From the NCBI GenBank assembly GCA_964387205.1, contig CAYLVY010000003.1, forward strand, positions 15,566 through 79,565: DNA of 64,000 nt, in the 5' to 3' direction. This DNA comes from CAIVAT01 sp964387205 (GTDB taxonomy: Bacteria > Bacteroidota > Bacteroidia > Bacteroidales > FEN-979). Below, piece after piece: positions 1-8,971 of the stretch; within the stretch, counting starts at the first letter, position 1; each line of letters begins with the position of its first letter. The notes beneath the pieces are model-generated. The model worked only from the letters and a program-made list of their open reading frames with translations. It searched no databases and had not been told where the DNA came from. A program made the translations under genes and the position numbers.

Positions 1-1398
1 GCGGAGGAAGAGATCCGTGACCTGCATGTCAGGGATGTTTTCATCACCCGCAAAGATGAAGATAATCCGCTGGATGTAAGGCAGTTTCAGGAGTTTCGCT
101 CCCCGATATTCCTGGTGGATGCGCGCAGATACCTGATCCCGGTCATCCTTGATTTCAAAGAGATCGAAGGTCAGAAATTCCTGTGCACCTGTACAGAAGC
201 CCCGCCGCAGCAGGAAACCCCGGCGGGTACCAAGCGAACAGTAGGGGCGCCGGAGGAGAGGTTTCCCGCTTCGGCGGAACCTCCGAAAACGGACCAACCG
301 GCGGTATGGAGCAGCGATTTCGAGCACCGCGTCCGGAACCTGCTGGGAAGTATCCTGGGCTTCAGCACAGTCCTGTCGAAGGATACTGTCATCACAGGGA
401 ACCGTAAACTTTCCGGGGCCATCGATTCCATCATCCGGAGCGGCACGCAGCTCAGGCAACTCTTCAACCAGGCAGGAGGCGGCAGGGAAGAATATGAGGT
501 CAACAGGACCATTTGTCATCTTCAGCCGGTAATTCAGAAAGCGGTCATCCTGTCGGATCATCTTTCCCGTCAACATAATATCCCGGTGAAAGTCGATCCG
601 GGAACAGATGTGAAAATATTCAGCGATGAAGGCTTGCTTCTGGAATTGCTGAAATACCTTACCGGCAAGGCGCTGGTTTATACCCGCAATGATCATGTCA
701 GGATCACTGTCAGCGAGGACAGGCCAAACCGCAAAGCCATGATCGCCATTGACAACCTGGGACAGGACATCCCCCAGGGGGTAATCAATTATATCAGAAG
801 AGAAAACCAGAAGGAGGAGTACGATCTCACCAATCCCCTTGTGGCCCGTAATCCGGAGATACTGGAGATGCTGCACACATTGAACCGCATGGATGGAAAA
901 ATCGGTTTTACCACCGGCAGCAATATGGGCGAGACGGCCCATATTACCCTGCCACTGGCTTCAGATTCGGAAGAGATGGACGATCTGGTCAGTCTGGAGA
1001 ATGCGGTGAAAAACAAGGGCCTCAGGGTACTGATCATTGAAGATGAAAAGTTTTCGGCAGCCATCTTAGAGATGTTTCTCGAAAACATTGCGGACACCAT
1101 CATAGCCTATTCGGGAAATGAAGCCCTCAACATTATCGAACTGCAATATAACCGTGGAACGGTATTCAACGCTGTGATCACCGATATAGGATTACCTCCC
1201 CCCTGGGACGGAATGCTGCTGAAACAGGAGATTGGCCAGCGGTGGCCGGAATATCAGAATATTCCGTTTCTGGTACAGACCGGATATGCCGGAAAAAGTA
1301 TGGCTGCCCGTATCCGGGATGGCGGATTCACCGCGCACCTGGTCAAACCGGTGGGCAGGAACGATTTGCTGGTTTTTCTTGATAAATATTGCAGGTAA
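1..1398 (+). CDS. Hybrid sensor protein: PAS-like end, degenerate histidine kinase, receiver domain (5' partial)
   Basis: The frame is open from the first base, so the start lies outside the window; 465 residues are visible. The first ~65 look like the end of a PAS domain. A poorly conserved linker leads to a dimerisation helix with DFEHRVRNLLGS, whose His (~109) would be the phosphorylation site. The ATPase part is eroded: the N-box reads LLKYLTGKAL instead of a LLxNAxK type, and the G1 box reads DNLGQDIP instead of DNGxGIP. The last ~120 residues are a good receiver domain (VLIIEDE, phospho-acceptor Asp in VITDIGLP, Lys in HLVKPV). It could be a pseudo-kinase acting as a scaffold or phosphatase for its receiver. 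Its link to the polysaccharide locus downstream is uncertain because an assembly gap follows. Confidence 0.75.
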   Translation, partial: AEEEIRDLHVRDVFITRKDEDNPLDVRQFQEFRSPIFLVDARRYLIPVILDFKEIEGQKFLCTCTEAPPQQETPAGTKRTVGAPEERFPASAEPPKTDQPAVWSSDFEHRVRNLLGSILGFSTVLSKDTVITGNRKLSGAIDSIIRSGTQLRQLFNQAGGGREEYEVNRTICHLQPVIQKAVILSDHLSRQHNIPVKVDPGTDVKIFSDEGLLLELLKYLTGKALVYTRNDHVRITVSEDRPNRKAMIAIDNLGQDIPQGVINYIRRENQKEEYDLTNPLVARNPEILEMLHTLNRMDGKIGFTTGSNMGETAHITLPLASDSEEMDDLVSLENAVKNKGLRVLIIEDEKFSAAILEMFLENIADTIIAYSGNEALNIIELQYNRGTVFNAVITDIGLPPPWDGMLLKQEIGQRWPEYQNIPFLVQTGYAGKSMAARIRDGGFTAHLVKPVGRNDLLVFLDKYCR

Positions 1399-1430
1399 AT
1401 TCCATCCGGTGGTGCAATCCTATTGAAAAT

Positions 1431-1440
1431 NNNNNNNNNN
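1431..1440. other. Assembly gap (run of ten N)
   Basis: Ten undetermined bases sit between the end of the sensor gene and a promoter-like TATATTTG. A run of exactly ten N is usually a placeholder of unknown length, so the true distance and even the adjacency are uncertain, and the upstream half of the promoter of the polysaccharide locus is hidden. Confidence 0.97.
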
Positions 1441-1448
1441 TATATTTG
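1441..1448 (+). promoter_or_regulatory. Putative -7 box of the large polysaccharide locus
   Basis: TATATTTG fits the Bacteroidota -7 consensus TAnnTTTG and lies 26 bases before the ATG of the Wza-like gene. The matching -33 element would fall inside or beyond the N gap, so only half of the promoter can be judged. Confidence 0.5.
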
Positions 1449-1474
1449 TTCCACACTAACCTGAAAACTGACCT

Positions 1475-2284
1475 ATGACAGCCCGTTTCACAACATCCGG
1501 CTATCCTTTCAAGCTGCCGCTGATGATCGTGGCCGTCGCTACGGCACTGCTCTCCTCCTGTATTCCACAGAAGAACCTCCTGCTGATGCAGTATGACAAG
1601 CTGATTGACAGCACCTATGCCACCACTTTCATGGGCAGGACCTTCACCGATTCGGTGTACAGGCTTCAACCCAACGACTATGTATATATCAGCGTGCTGT
1701 CGGTCGAAAAACCGATCACGCAGATTGTGGAACCACTCGCCGGTGTGAATTATCTCAACAATGAAAACCAGGCGCTGGTCGGATATCATGTGTATGATGA
1801 CGGGACGATCTATTTTCCCTATATGGGCCCGATCCACATCAGCGGTCTGACCATACGGGAAGCGAGGGATACCCTCAGGGCACAGATTTCCAAGCTTGTC
1901 GGGCGTTGCCGGGTGGAGATATTTCTGATCAATAACACCATCTTTATGCTGGGTGAGTTCAATAAACAGGGAGTATATAACATGACCCGGAACAAATTGG
2001 GGATTTACGAAGCCATTACTCTTGCCTCGGGGCTTACCGATTATGCGAAACGAAGGGCCATCAAGGTTCTCCGCATCGAGAACGGAGTCAGGAAGATGTA
2101 TGTGGTGGATGTTAAAAGCGGAGACCAGATCGGCAGGAACATGTTTTTCGTCTATCCGAATGATGTGATCTATGCCGAACCCATGAAAGCGAAATCGATA
2201 GGCATCACGCCGACTTTTTCGCTTGCGGTTCTCTCCACTATCGTCTCCTTTGCTTTGCTGGTCGCTACTTTATCAAAACAATAG
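1475..2284 (+). CDS. Wza-like polysaccharide export lipoprotein
   Basis: Outer-membrane/periplasmic export protein of the Poly_export plus SLBB family, 269 residues, which forms the channel for exopolysaccharide or capsule. The N-terminus has a signal sequence ending in a lipobox (LLSSC, Cys ~28). The polysaccharide biosynthesis/export domain follows (~60-150: LQPNDYVYISV, then GYHVYDDGTIYFPYMG), then a SLBB-like region (NTIFMLGEFNKQGVY). A C-terminal hydrophobic segment (FSLAVLSTIVSFALLVATL) is typical of Bacteroidota versions. It is followed after 3 bases by the Wzc-like kinase, the usual partner, and is the first gene of the locus. A paralogue lies at 61259-62047. Confidence 0.9.
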   Translation: MTARFTTSGYPFKLPLMIVAVATALLSSCIPQKNLLLMQYDKLIDSTYATTFMGRTFTDSVYRLQPNDYVYISVLSVEKPITQIVEPLAGVNYLNNENQALVGYHVYDDGTIYFPYMGPIHISGLTIREARDTLRAQISKLVGRCRVEIFLINNTIFMLGEFNKQGVYNMTRNKLGIYEAITLASGLTDYAKRRAIKVLRIENGVRKMYVVDVKSGDQIGRNMFFVYPNDVIYAEPMKAKSIGITPTFSLAVLSTIVSFALLVATLSKQ

Positions 2285-2287
2285 CAC

Positions 2288-4657
2288 GTGGGAAAAGCAA
2301 GTTCACACCTGGCCGGGGGGATCGATTTCAGGCGGATACTCACCAAGTACCTTAAGAACTGGTATCTTTTCGCGATTGCCATGGGCGCTGCCTACTGGTA
2401 TGCAACGGTGCAGAACCGGTATGTAGTTCCGGTATACAGCCTGTCCACTTCGGTACTGATCGAAGACAAGAGCAATAAGTCGGTGCTCGACCAGCGCGGC
2501 TCTATTTCTGCCGATCCTTTGTTTCTGAACACCAAACTGATCGATAACCAGATAGCCCTGCTCAAGTCGTTTGCCCAGATCAGGCTGATTATTGAAAACC
2601 TCGATTTCGAGGTCTCCTATTTTGCCAAAGGGAAGTATATCTGGGAGGAAATTTATAAGCGTTCCCCTTTTGAAGTGAAGACCGACTCAGGTCATGCGCA
2701 GATCCGGTCGGCCCGGTTCAACGTTCAGATACTGGACGGTGAAAAGTTCAGGATCTGGTCGGAAAAGATCGGAGCCTTCAGCAATCCCCGGACATTGCGG
2801 TTCGGCGAACAGGTTGCGGGAAAGGATTATTCTTTCACCCTCAGGCTGAAAGAGGGGATCAACGCGGCTGATTATGCGGCTCAGGAATATGGCTTTGAGA
2901 TCAATGACATATCGCAGTTAACCAGCCAGTACCGGAACAAGACCAACATATCTTCGGAAAAGGGCACTTCGGTGGTGATCATCTCCTCTTCGGGCCCCAA
3001 CAAGGATAAAGAGAAAGACTACCTGAACGAACTGACGCGCATGTTCCTGATCACCAACCTGGAGAAAAAGAACCGGATACTGACCAGTACCATCCGCTTT
3101 ATCGATAAACAGATCGCCGAGATGGGGACGGAACTGGATTCTGCGGAATCAAAGTTGGAGGATTTTCGCAAAGACAACAAGTTCATGCAGTTATCAGCCA
3201 AGGCAGCCATGTTGTTGAATGAACTCAGGGATCTTTCCAAAGAGAAATCGAACCTGATCGCCGACCGGAAATATTACGAGTATCTGCTCGATTATCTGAA
3301 AACCCACGATTCTTTCGAAGATGTTGTGATGCCATCAACGGTCGGTCTTAGTCTGCCCCTCTTTTCCGACCTGGTGCTGAAACTCTCGACCGTATCGCTG
3401 GAGCGCGAAGACCTGATCGCCAATTCATCGCGCCAAAATCCTTACATCCAGGTTCTGGAAGAGCAGATATCGAATATGAAGACCGCGCTTATCGAGAACA
3501 TGAACAGTATCATCAGTACGACAACCCTGAAGATCGAAGACCTGGAGGAGAGAATCCTGCAGAAGGAGGCCGATTTCGCGCTCCTGCCGGGGATAGAACG
3601 CCAGTACCTCGAGATAGAGCGGAAATACAATGTGTTCAACAATCTTTATGATTTTCTGTTGCGCAGGAAGTCGGAAGTGGAGATCCAGCGGGCGGGCAAC
3701 ACCTCCGACCATGAGATCGTGGATTTCGCAGGCAGCACGGGGATCAGCAAGGTGTCGGCCAGCCCTACCACGGCCTATGTCAATGCCATGATCTGGGCGA
3801 TCCTGATCCCTGCAGTGTTTCTCTTTCTGGTGGTGATCCTCAACAACCGGATCATGTCGCGGGACGATATCGAATCGCTGACCGACCTGCCTGTCGTGGG
3901 GGCACTGATAAGGAATACCGACAAGCGGGGCGGCAAGTTGCTGCTCAGCGCGAACTCTTTATTCAATGAGACCCTTCGCATTATCAAGATAAAACTCAAC
4001 CTCGACCCCCGGAAAGGGGAGCAGGTGGTGTTGGTCACATCAGCCAGTGCGGAGGATGGGAAAACATTCGTGGCAAAGAACCTTGCTTCGGTTTACGCGA
4101 TGGCAGGTAAACGCACGCTTTTGCTTGATTTCGACCTTCAGCATCCCGGGATCGCGGAACATTTCGGGCTGGATGATAATGCCGGGGTGACCAATTTCCT
4201 GATCAATGATATCGGGGTAGAGGACGTGATCCGCAGGACCTTCACCAAAAACCTTGACCTCCTGACATCGGGGCCCATTCCTCCCAACCCGGATGAACTG
4301 ATCGAATCGGAGAAGACCCATCAGTTGTTTGCCCATTTAAGGCGCCGGTATGAATACATCATCATGGATACACCCCCTATCGGTTTTGTGGGAGATGCCT
4401 ACCTGCTCGACCGATATTCCGACACTACCCTCTTTGTGGTGCGGTATAACCATACCACCAAGAAACACTTTGCCGCCGCCCTGTCGGAAGCCACCGAAAA
4501 CCACATGAAAAAGGTCAATATTGTATTTACCGATGTGCGACAAAAGATCAGGATCGGCGATGTCGCTACAGTGACGGAAGGCAAAAAAATTGCTGCTCCC
4601 CTGCGCGCTGCCATAGCGGTGAGGAGATCCCTGATCAACATGATCCGAAAATTCTGA
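2288..4657 (+). CDS. Wzc-like polysaccharide co-polymerase / BY-kinase without tyrosine tail
   Basis: Inner-membrane protein of the Wzz/Wzc class, 789 residues, GTG start 3 bases after the Wza-like gene. A Wzz domain with a first membrane helix (~20-40) is followed by a long periplasmic coiled-coil region, a second helix (~500-520, AMIWAILIPAVFLFLVVIL) and a cytoplasmic BY-kinase domain. Visible motifs are Walker A (AEDGKTF, ~587-594), Walker A' (LLLDFDLQHP, ~610) and Walker B (IIMDTPP, ~692). Such proteins control chain length and export by phosphorylating a tyrosine-rich C-terminal tail. Here the last ~70 residues are basic and hydrophobic with no tyrosine cluster, so tail phosphorylation in cis cannot occur as usual. 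Confident as to family; kinase activity is unproven. Confidence 0.9.
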   Translation: MGKASSHLAGGIDFRRILTKYLKNWYLFAIAMGAAYWYATVQNRYVVPVYSLSTSVLIEDKSNKSVLDQRGSISADPLFLNTKLIDNQIALLKSFAQIRLIIENLDFEVSYFAKGKYIWEEIYKRSPFEVKTDSGHAQIRSARFNVQILDGEKFRIWSEKIGAFSNPRTLRFGEQVAGKDYSFTLRLKEGINAADYAAQEYGFEINDISQLTSQYRNKTNISSEKGTSVVIISSSGPNKDKEKDYLNELTRMFLITNLEKKNRILTSTIRFIDKQIAEMGTELDSAESKLEDFRKDNKFMQLSAKAAMLLNELRDLSKEKSNLIADRKYYEYLLDYLKTHDSFEDVVMPSTVGLSLPLFSDLVLKLSTVSLEREDLIANSSRQNPYIQVLEEQISNMKTALIENMNSIISTTTLKIEDLEERILQKEADFALLPGIERQYLEIERKYNVFNNLYDFLLRRKSEVEIQRAGNTSDHEIVDFAGSTGISKVSASPTTAYVNAMIWAILIPAVFLFLVVILNNRIMSRDDIESLTDLPVVGALIRNTDKRGGKLLLSANSLFNETLRIIKIKLNLDPRKGEQVVLVTSASAEDGKTFVAKNLASVYAMAGKRTLLLDFDLQHPGIAEHFGLDDNAGVTNFLINDIGVEDVIRRTFTKNLDLLTSGPIPPNPDELIESEKTHQLFAHLRRRYEYIIMDTPPIGFVGDAYLLDRYSDTTLFVVRYNHTTKKHFAAALSEATENHMKKVNIVFTDVRQKIRIGDVATVTEGKKIAAPLRAAIAVRRSLINMIRKF

Positions 4658-4689
4658 ATTTATGAACCAAAACCAATAACCCCGCTGCT

Positions 4690-5805
4690 ATGAGTAAAGT
4701 TGCCTTAATCACCGGAGTCACAGGTCAGGATGGCGCCTACCTGTCGGAGTATCTGCTCAAACTGGGCTACATTGTCCATGGAGTGAAGCGCAGGGCATCC
4801 CTGTTCAACACCGACCGGATCGATCATCTCTACCAGGATCCTTTTACAGCCAACAAGAATTTCTATCTCCATTACGGAGATATGACCGATTCCACCAACC
4901 TGATCCGGATCGTGCAGGAGACACAGCCCGATGAAATATACAACATTGCGGCCATGTCGCATGTACAGGTCAGTTTTGAAACGGCGGAATATACCGCCAA
5001 TGCCGATGCCATCGGCACGCTGCGGTTGCTGGAGGCGATCCGTTTACTGAAGATGGGCGGGAAGACAAAATTCTACCAGGCTTCTACCAGTGAGCTTTAC
5101 GGCAAGGTACAGGAGATTCCCCAGTCAGAAAAAACTCCATTTTACCCCCGTTCCCCTTATGCGGTGGCAAAGCTTTACGGATACTGGATCGTGGTCAATT
5201 ACCGCGAGGCATATGACATCTTTGCCTGCAACGGGATCCTGTTCAACCACGAATCGCCCATCCGCGGAGAGACCTTCGTAACGCGCAAGATCACCAGGGC
5301 TGTGGCAAAAATCGCCCTGGGTCTCCAGGATACGCTTTACCTGGGCAATTTATCGGCCAAACGCGACTGGGGCCATGCCAAGGATTATGTCAAGGCGATG
5401 TATCTCATTCTGCAGCAGGAAAAGCCTGATGATTATGTCATCGCTACCGGGGTGACAACCGAGGTGCGTGATTTTGTCAGGCTTGCCTTTGCCGAGCTGG
5501 GCATTGTGGTTGATTTTGAAGGGGAAGGAGTGAACGAGACAGGCGTGGTAAGGGAGTGTCAGCATCCCGATTTCCGGCTTCCCAAAGGGAAAGTAGTGGT
5601 AAGGGTAGATGCCCGTTATTTCCGGCCCACCGAAGTGGAACTGCTGATCGGGGATGCCACGAAGGCCCGTCAGCAGCTTGGATGGATCCCGAAGCACGAT
5701 CTCAACTCGCTGGTGAAGGATATGGTGAAAAACGACCTGTTGCTTATGCAGCGGGACAAGTATTTAAAAGAGGGTGGTTTTTCAATAAAGAATTATTATG
5801 AATAA
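4690..5805 (+). CDS. gmd: GDP-mannose 4,6-dehydratase
   Basis: Converts GDP-D-mannose to GDP-4-keto-6-deoxy-mannose, the first step to GDP-L-fucose and related 6-deoxyhexoses. The 371-residue length is normal for the family. An extended SDR fold is visible: N-terminal NADP-binding GVTGQDGAYL (~9-18), the STSELYGKVQE stretch with catalytic Ser/Thr and Glu, and YAVAK (~157-161) supplying the Tyr-Lys pair. It overlaps the next gene, the epimerase/reductase of the same pathway, by 8 bases, so the two are surely co-translated. The ATG lies 32 bases after the Wzc-like gene. Confidence 0.96.
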   Translation: MSKVALITGVTGQDGAYLSEYLLKLGYIVHGVKRRASLFNTDRIDHLYQDPFTANKNFYLHYGDMTDSTNLIRIVQETQPDEIYNIAAMSHVQVSFETAEYTANADAIGTLRLLEAIRLLKMGGKTKFYQASTSELYGKVQEIPQSEKTPFYPRSPYAVAKLYGYWIVVNYREAYDIFACNGILFNHESPIRGETFVTRKITRAVAKIALGLQDTLYLGNLSAKRDWGHAKDYVKAMYLILQQEKPDDYVIATGVTTEVRDFVRLAFAELGIVVDFEGEGVNETGVVRECQHPDFRLPKGKVVVRVDARYFRPTEVELLIGDATKARQQLGWIPKHDLNSLVKDMVKNDLLLMQRDKYLKEGGFSIKNYYE

Positions 5806-6763
5806 ACGCGACAATGTGTTGATCCTGGGCGCTGCCGGAATGGTTGGCAGCGCAATCCTGAGGAACCTGCTCAGCCAGGGATTTGAGCATATAATGGGGA
5901 CCGATTACCGTTCGGTGCAGGCAAAATTTGAAGGGGTCACCTACCGGCAGGTTGATTTGATGGATCCGGTGGCCACCAAAGCCCTTTACACGGAGGCGGC
6001 ACCGGATTACGTGTTCGTCGCCGCAGCCAAAGTGGGAGGGATCGTGGCCAACAACACGTACAGGGCCCAGTTCCTTTATGAAAACCTGCTGATCCAGAAC
6101 AATGTGATCCACCAGGCTTATCTTTCCGGGGTAAAAAAGTTGCTTTTTCTGGGAAGCTCCTGTATTTATCCCAAAAATGCGCCGCAGCCCATCCGGGAGG
6201 AATACCTGCTCACGGGAACACTGGAATATACCAACGAACCTTATGCCATAGCAAAGATCGCAGGGCTGAAGATGTGTGAAAATTATAATCTGCAATACGG
6301 TACCAACTTCATAGCGGTGATGCCGACCAATATGTATGGCCCCAACGATAACTATGACCTGCAGAACTCCCATGTACTGCCCGCGCTCATCCGGAAATGC
6401 CATGAAGCCAAAGTGGCGGGAGCCCCGACGGTTACCATCTGGGGTACCGGCTCCCCGATGCGGGAGTTTATGCATGTGGACGACCTGGCCGCCGCCGTGG
6501 TTTTCCTGATGAACACATACAACGGAAACCGTTTTCTCAACATCGGCTGGGGAAAGGACATCTCCATCAAAGACCTCGCTTACCTGATAAAGGAGGTTAC
6601 CGGATTTAACGGTGAACTGGTATTCGACACCTCCAAACCCGATGGCACGCCGCGAAAACTGCTCGATGTTTCTCTTTTGACATCGCTCGGTTTCACTCCC
6701 TCCATCCCGCTTCGGGAAGGAATTGAACGTACCTATGCCGATTTTCTGGCCAAACATGTCTGA
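5798..6763 (+). CDS. fcl: GDP-L-fucose synthase
   Basis: Bifunctional 3,5-epimerase/4-reductase that turns the Gmd product into GDP-L-fucose using NADPH. The 321 residues match the family. Motifs are GAAGMVGSAI (dinucleotide binding, ~11-20), GSSCIYPKNAPQP (with the active-site Ser and Cys), YAIAK (Tyr-Lys pair) and NSHVLPALIRK (the conserved His used in epimerisation). The start overlaps gmd by 8 bases and the end overlaps the ABC permease by 8 bases. The gmd-fcl pair means that the polymer made here probably contains L-fucose or a derivative. Confidence 0.95.
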   Translation: MNKRDNVLILGAAGMVGSAILRNLLSQGFEHIMGTDYRSVQAKFEGVTYRQVDLMDPVATKALYTEAAPDYVFVAAAKVGGIVANNTYRAQFLYENLLIQNNVIHQAYLSGVKKLLFLGSSCIYPKNAPQPIREEYLLTGTLEYTNEPYAIAKIAGLKMCENYNLQYGTNFIAVMPTNMYGPNDNYDLQNSHVLPALIRKCHEAKVAGAPTVTIWGTGSPMREFMHVDDLAAAVVFLMNTYNGNRFLNIGWGKDISIKDLAYLIKEVTGFNGELVFDTSKPDGTPRKLLDVSLLTSLGFTPSIPLREGIERTYADFLAKHV

Positions 6764-7664
6764 TCAAACCTCTATTCCAACCTTTATGAACACGAGTCAA
6801 ACCGGATCTCCCGCCAACAGACTGCCCGATGAATGGACGATGATCCTGCGTCCGAGAAGGAGCCTGTTCGATGTCAACCTGAAGGAACTCTGGCAATACC
6901 GCGACCTGATCGGAATGTTCGTCAGGCGCGATTTTGTATCCAAATTCAAACAAACCATCCTGGGGCCGCTCTGGTTCATCATCCAACCATTGCTCACCAC
7001 CATCATGTTCACCATTATCTTTGGAAACATTGCCGGCATACCTACCGACGGGATTCCTAAAATTCTCTTCTATATGTCGGGAATCGTTGGCTGGACCTAT
7101 TTTTCAACCTGTCTGAACGACACCTCCCAAACCTTTATCAAAAATGCCTCCATATTCGGCAAGGTCTATTTTCCACGGCTTGCCCTCCCGATCTCCGTGG
7201 TGATATCCAATCTGGTGAGCTTCATCATTCAGTTTGTTTTTCTATGCTGTTTTCTGGCCTATTTCATGATCCGCGGAGCCGATGTGGCACCCAACATCCT
7301 GATTCTCTGGCTTCCGTTCCTGGTACTGCTGCTCGCCGGACTTGGGCTGGGATTCGGCATCATCATCTCCTCCCTCACTACCAAATACAGGGATCTGACC
7401 CATCTGGTCACCTTCGGTGTGACCCTTTGGATGTACGCCACCCCGATCATCTATCCCCTGTCGGAAATTCCGGAAAAATACCGTTTCCTGGTTGTGGCCA
7501 ACCCCATGACCCCGGTGGTGGAGACCTTCCGCACCGCCCTGCTTGGGGTCGGAGAGATCAATTACCAGCACCTCCTCTACAGTTTTGCCTTTACCATCGT
7601 GTTGCTGGCCATTGGAATCGTGATCTTCAACAAAGTGGAAAAGACCTTTATGGATACGGTCTGA
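6756..7664 (+). CDS. wzm: ABC-2 type polysaccharide exporter permease (Wzm-like)
   Basis: Membrane subunit of an ABC exporter that moves lipid-linked polysaccharide across the inner membrane. From the ATG at 6756 it is 302 residues; a TTG 33 bases upstream is possible but poorer, and a later ATG at 6786 is an alternative. The core FVRRDFVSKFKQTILGPLW is the amphipathic N-terminal motif of this family, followed by six hydrophobic segments and a conserved YATPIIYPLSEIP stretch. It overlaps fcl by 8 bases and is followed by its ATPase partner. Presence of this pair indicates ABC-dependent export, at odds with the Wzy-like gene further down. Confidence 0.92.
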   Translation: MSDQTSIPTFMNTSQTGSPANRLPDEWTMILRPRRSLFDVNLKELWQYRDLIGMFVRRDFVSKFKQTILGPLWFIIQPLLTTIMFTIIFGNIAGIPTDGIPKILFYMSGIVGWTYFSTCLNDTSQTFIKNASIFGKVYFPRLALPISVVISNLVSFIIQFVFLCCFLAYFMIRGADVAPNILILWLPFLVLLLAGLGLGFGIIISSLTTKYRDLTHLVTFGVTLWMYATPIIYPLSEIPEKYRFLVVANPMTPVVETFRTALLGVGEINYQHLLYSFAFTIVLLAIGIVIFNKVEKTFMDTV

Positions 7665-7714
7665 GACCGTACGATGATTTGTTCTGAATATAAATCAACT
7701 GAAAATATAGTTCC

Positions 7715-8971
7715 ATGTCGAATGTTGTCATCAAACTCGAAAATGTTTCCAAGCAGTACCGGCTTGGCAGCGTGGGAACCGGTACCCTTAGCCACGACCT
7801 GAACCGGATGGTTGCAAGGATAAGGGGCAAAGAGGATCCGACTGCAAAAGTGGGGGTTGCCAACCGCCTTGATACAGTGGATGGACGGTATGTGTGGGCC
7901 CTTCGCGACATCAACCTGGAGATCTGCGACGGGGAGGTGCTGGGAATTGTGGGCAAAAACGGCGCCGGCAAATCAACACTGCTTAAACTGATGTCGCGGG
8001 TTACAGCCCCAACCACCGGGAATATCAAAATCAAAGGGCGAATCGCCAGTTTGCTGGAGGTGGGTACGGGATTCCACCCCGAACTGACAGGCCGGGAGAA
8101 TATATTTCTGAATGGCGCCATCCTGGGGATGACCAAACGGGAGATCAGCTCGAAATTTGACGAGATCGTGGAGTTTTCAGGGGTGAAGAAATATGTCGAC
8201 ACACCGGTCAAACGATATTCATCGGGCATGTATGTAAGGCTTGCATTCGCAGTGGCGGCACACCTGGAGCCTGAAATCCTTATCGTGGATGAAGTGCTTG
8301 CAGTGGGTGATGCGGAGTTCCAGAAAAAAGCGATCGGCAAGATGCAATCGGTTTCCCAGAGCGGCCGGACCGTTCTGTTCGTCAGCCACAACCTAACCGC
8401 GGTGGAACAGTTATGTACCAAAGGCATCCTGATCCAAAGCGGAAACCTGAAAATGGAGGGGAAGGTGCATGACATTACTTCGGCATACAAACAGATGACG
8501 GTGGATGAAAATGAACTGCGCCGCAGCGGGTCAAGAAACTTCGAATTTCTGGAATATCGCCTGACCAATATGGACGGAGCTGTCATTGATGAACTTTTTC
8601 TCGGAGATCATTTCAAAGTAGTGGCCACTGCCAGGGCCAACGATCATATCGACTTTACCGATATGACCCTCGACATCAGGAACGATTCCAACGAATTTAT
8701 CGGTCATGTCACCAACGCCGACGACGGATTTGAAATCAAAAAAAGCAGGAAGGGAGACAATATCACCGTAGAGGTGGTGGTGAAAAACATCTGCTTTGCA
8801 CCGGCAACATACTATATATCACTCTGGCTTGGTAACTCATACGGCACATTTGATTATATCGAGAACTGTATCCGTTTCACCATCAAACAGGGCGATACCT
8901 TCATCCTGCGTCCATACCCCTTCGACAAAAGGGCCAAAACCGTCCTTCAATCATCATGGAGTTTTAAATGA
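7715..8971 (+). CDS. wzt: ABC polysaccharide exporter ATPase with Wzt C-terminal domain
   Basis: Energises the Wzm-like permease. The 418 residues comprise an ATPase domain (~1-245: Walker A GKNGAGKSTLL, signature YSSGMYVRLAFA, Walker B ILIVDEVLAVGD, H-loop VSHN) and a C-terminal beta-sandwich domain (~265-400) of the Wzt_C type. In O-antigen systems that extra domain recognises the modified non-reducing end of the finished chain, so export here may be coupled to a terminal cap. It overlaps the next glycosyltransferase by 4 bases (ATGA). Confidence 0.93.
   Translation: MSNVVIKLENVSKQYRLGSVGTGTLSHDLNRMVARIRGKEDPTAKVGVANRLDTVDGRYVWALRDINLEICDGEVLGIVGKNGAGKSTLLKLMSRVTAPTTGNIKIKGRIASLLEVGTGFHPELTGRENIFLNGAILGMTKREISSKFDEIVEFSGVKKYVDTPVKRYSSGMYVRLAFAVAAHLEPEILIVDEVLAVGDAEFQKKAIGKMQSVSQSGRTVLFVSHNLTAVEQLCTKGILIQSGNLKMEGKVHDITSAYKQMTVDENELRRSGSRNFEFLEYRLTNMDGAVIDELFLGDHFKVVATARANDHIDFTDMTLDIRNDSNEFIGHVTNADDGFEIKKSRKGDNITVEVVVKNICFAPATYYISLWLGNSYGTFDYIENCIRFTIKQGDTFILRPYPFDKRAKTVLQSSWSFK

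Noticed and set aside
6723..6755. TTG start extending the Wzm-like permease upstream
   Set aside because: The extension lies entirely inside fcl and has no family match; the ATG at 6756 is in a normal overlap.
5744..6757. 337-residue open frame opposite fcl
   Set aside because: Antisense shadow of a confidently identified gene; its translation is rich in His/Gly/Arg without domain features.
7648..8586. 312-residue open frame opposite wzt
   Set aside because: Antisense shadow of the ABC ATPase; low-quality Ser/Arg/Pro-rich translation.
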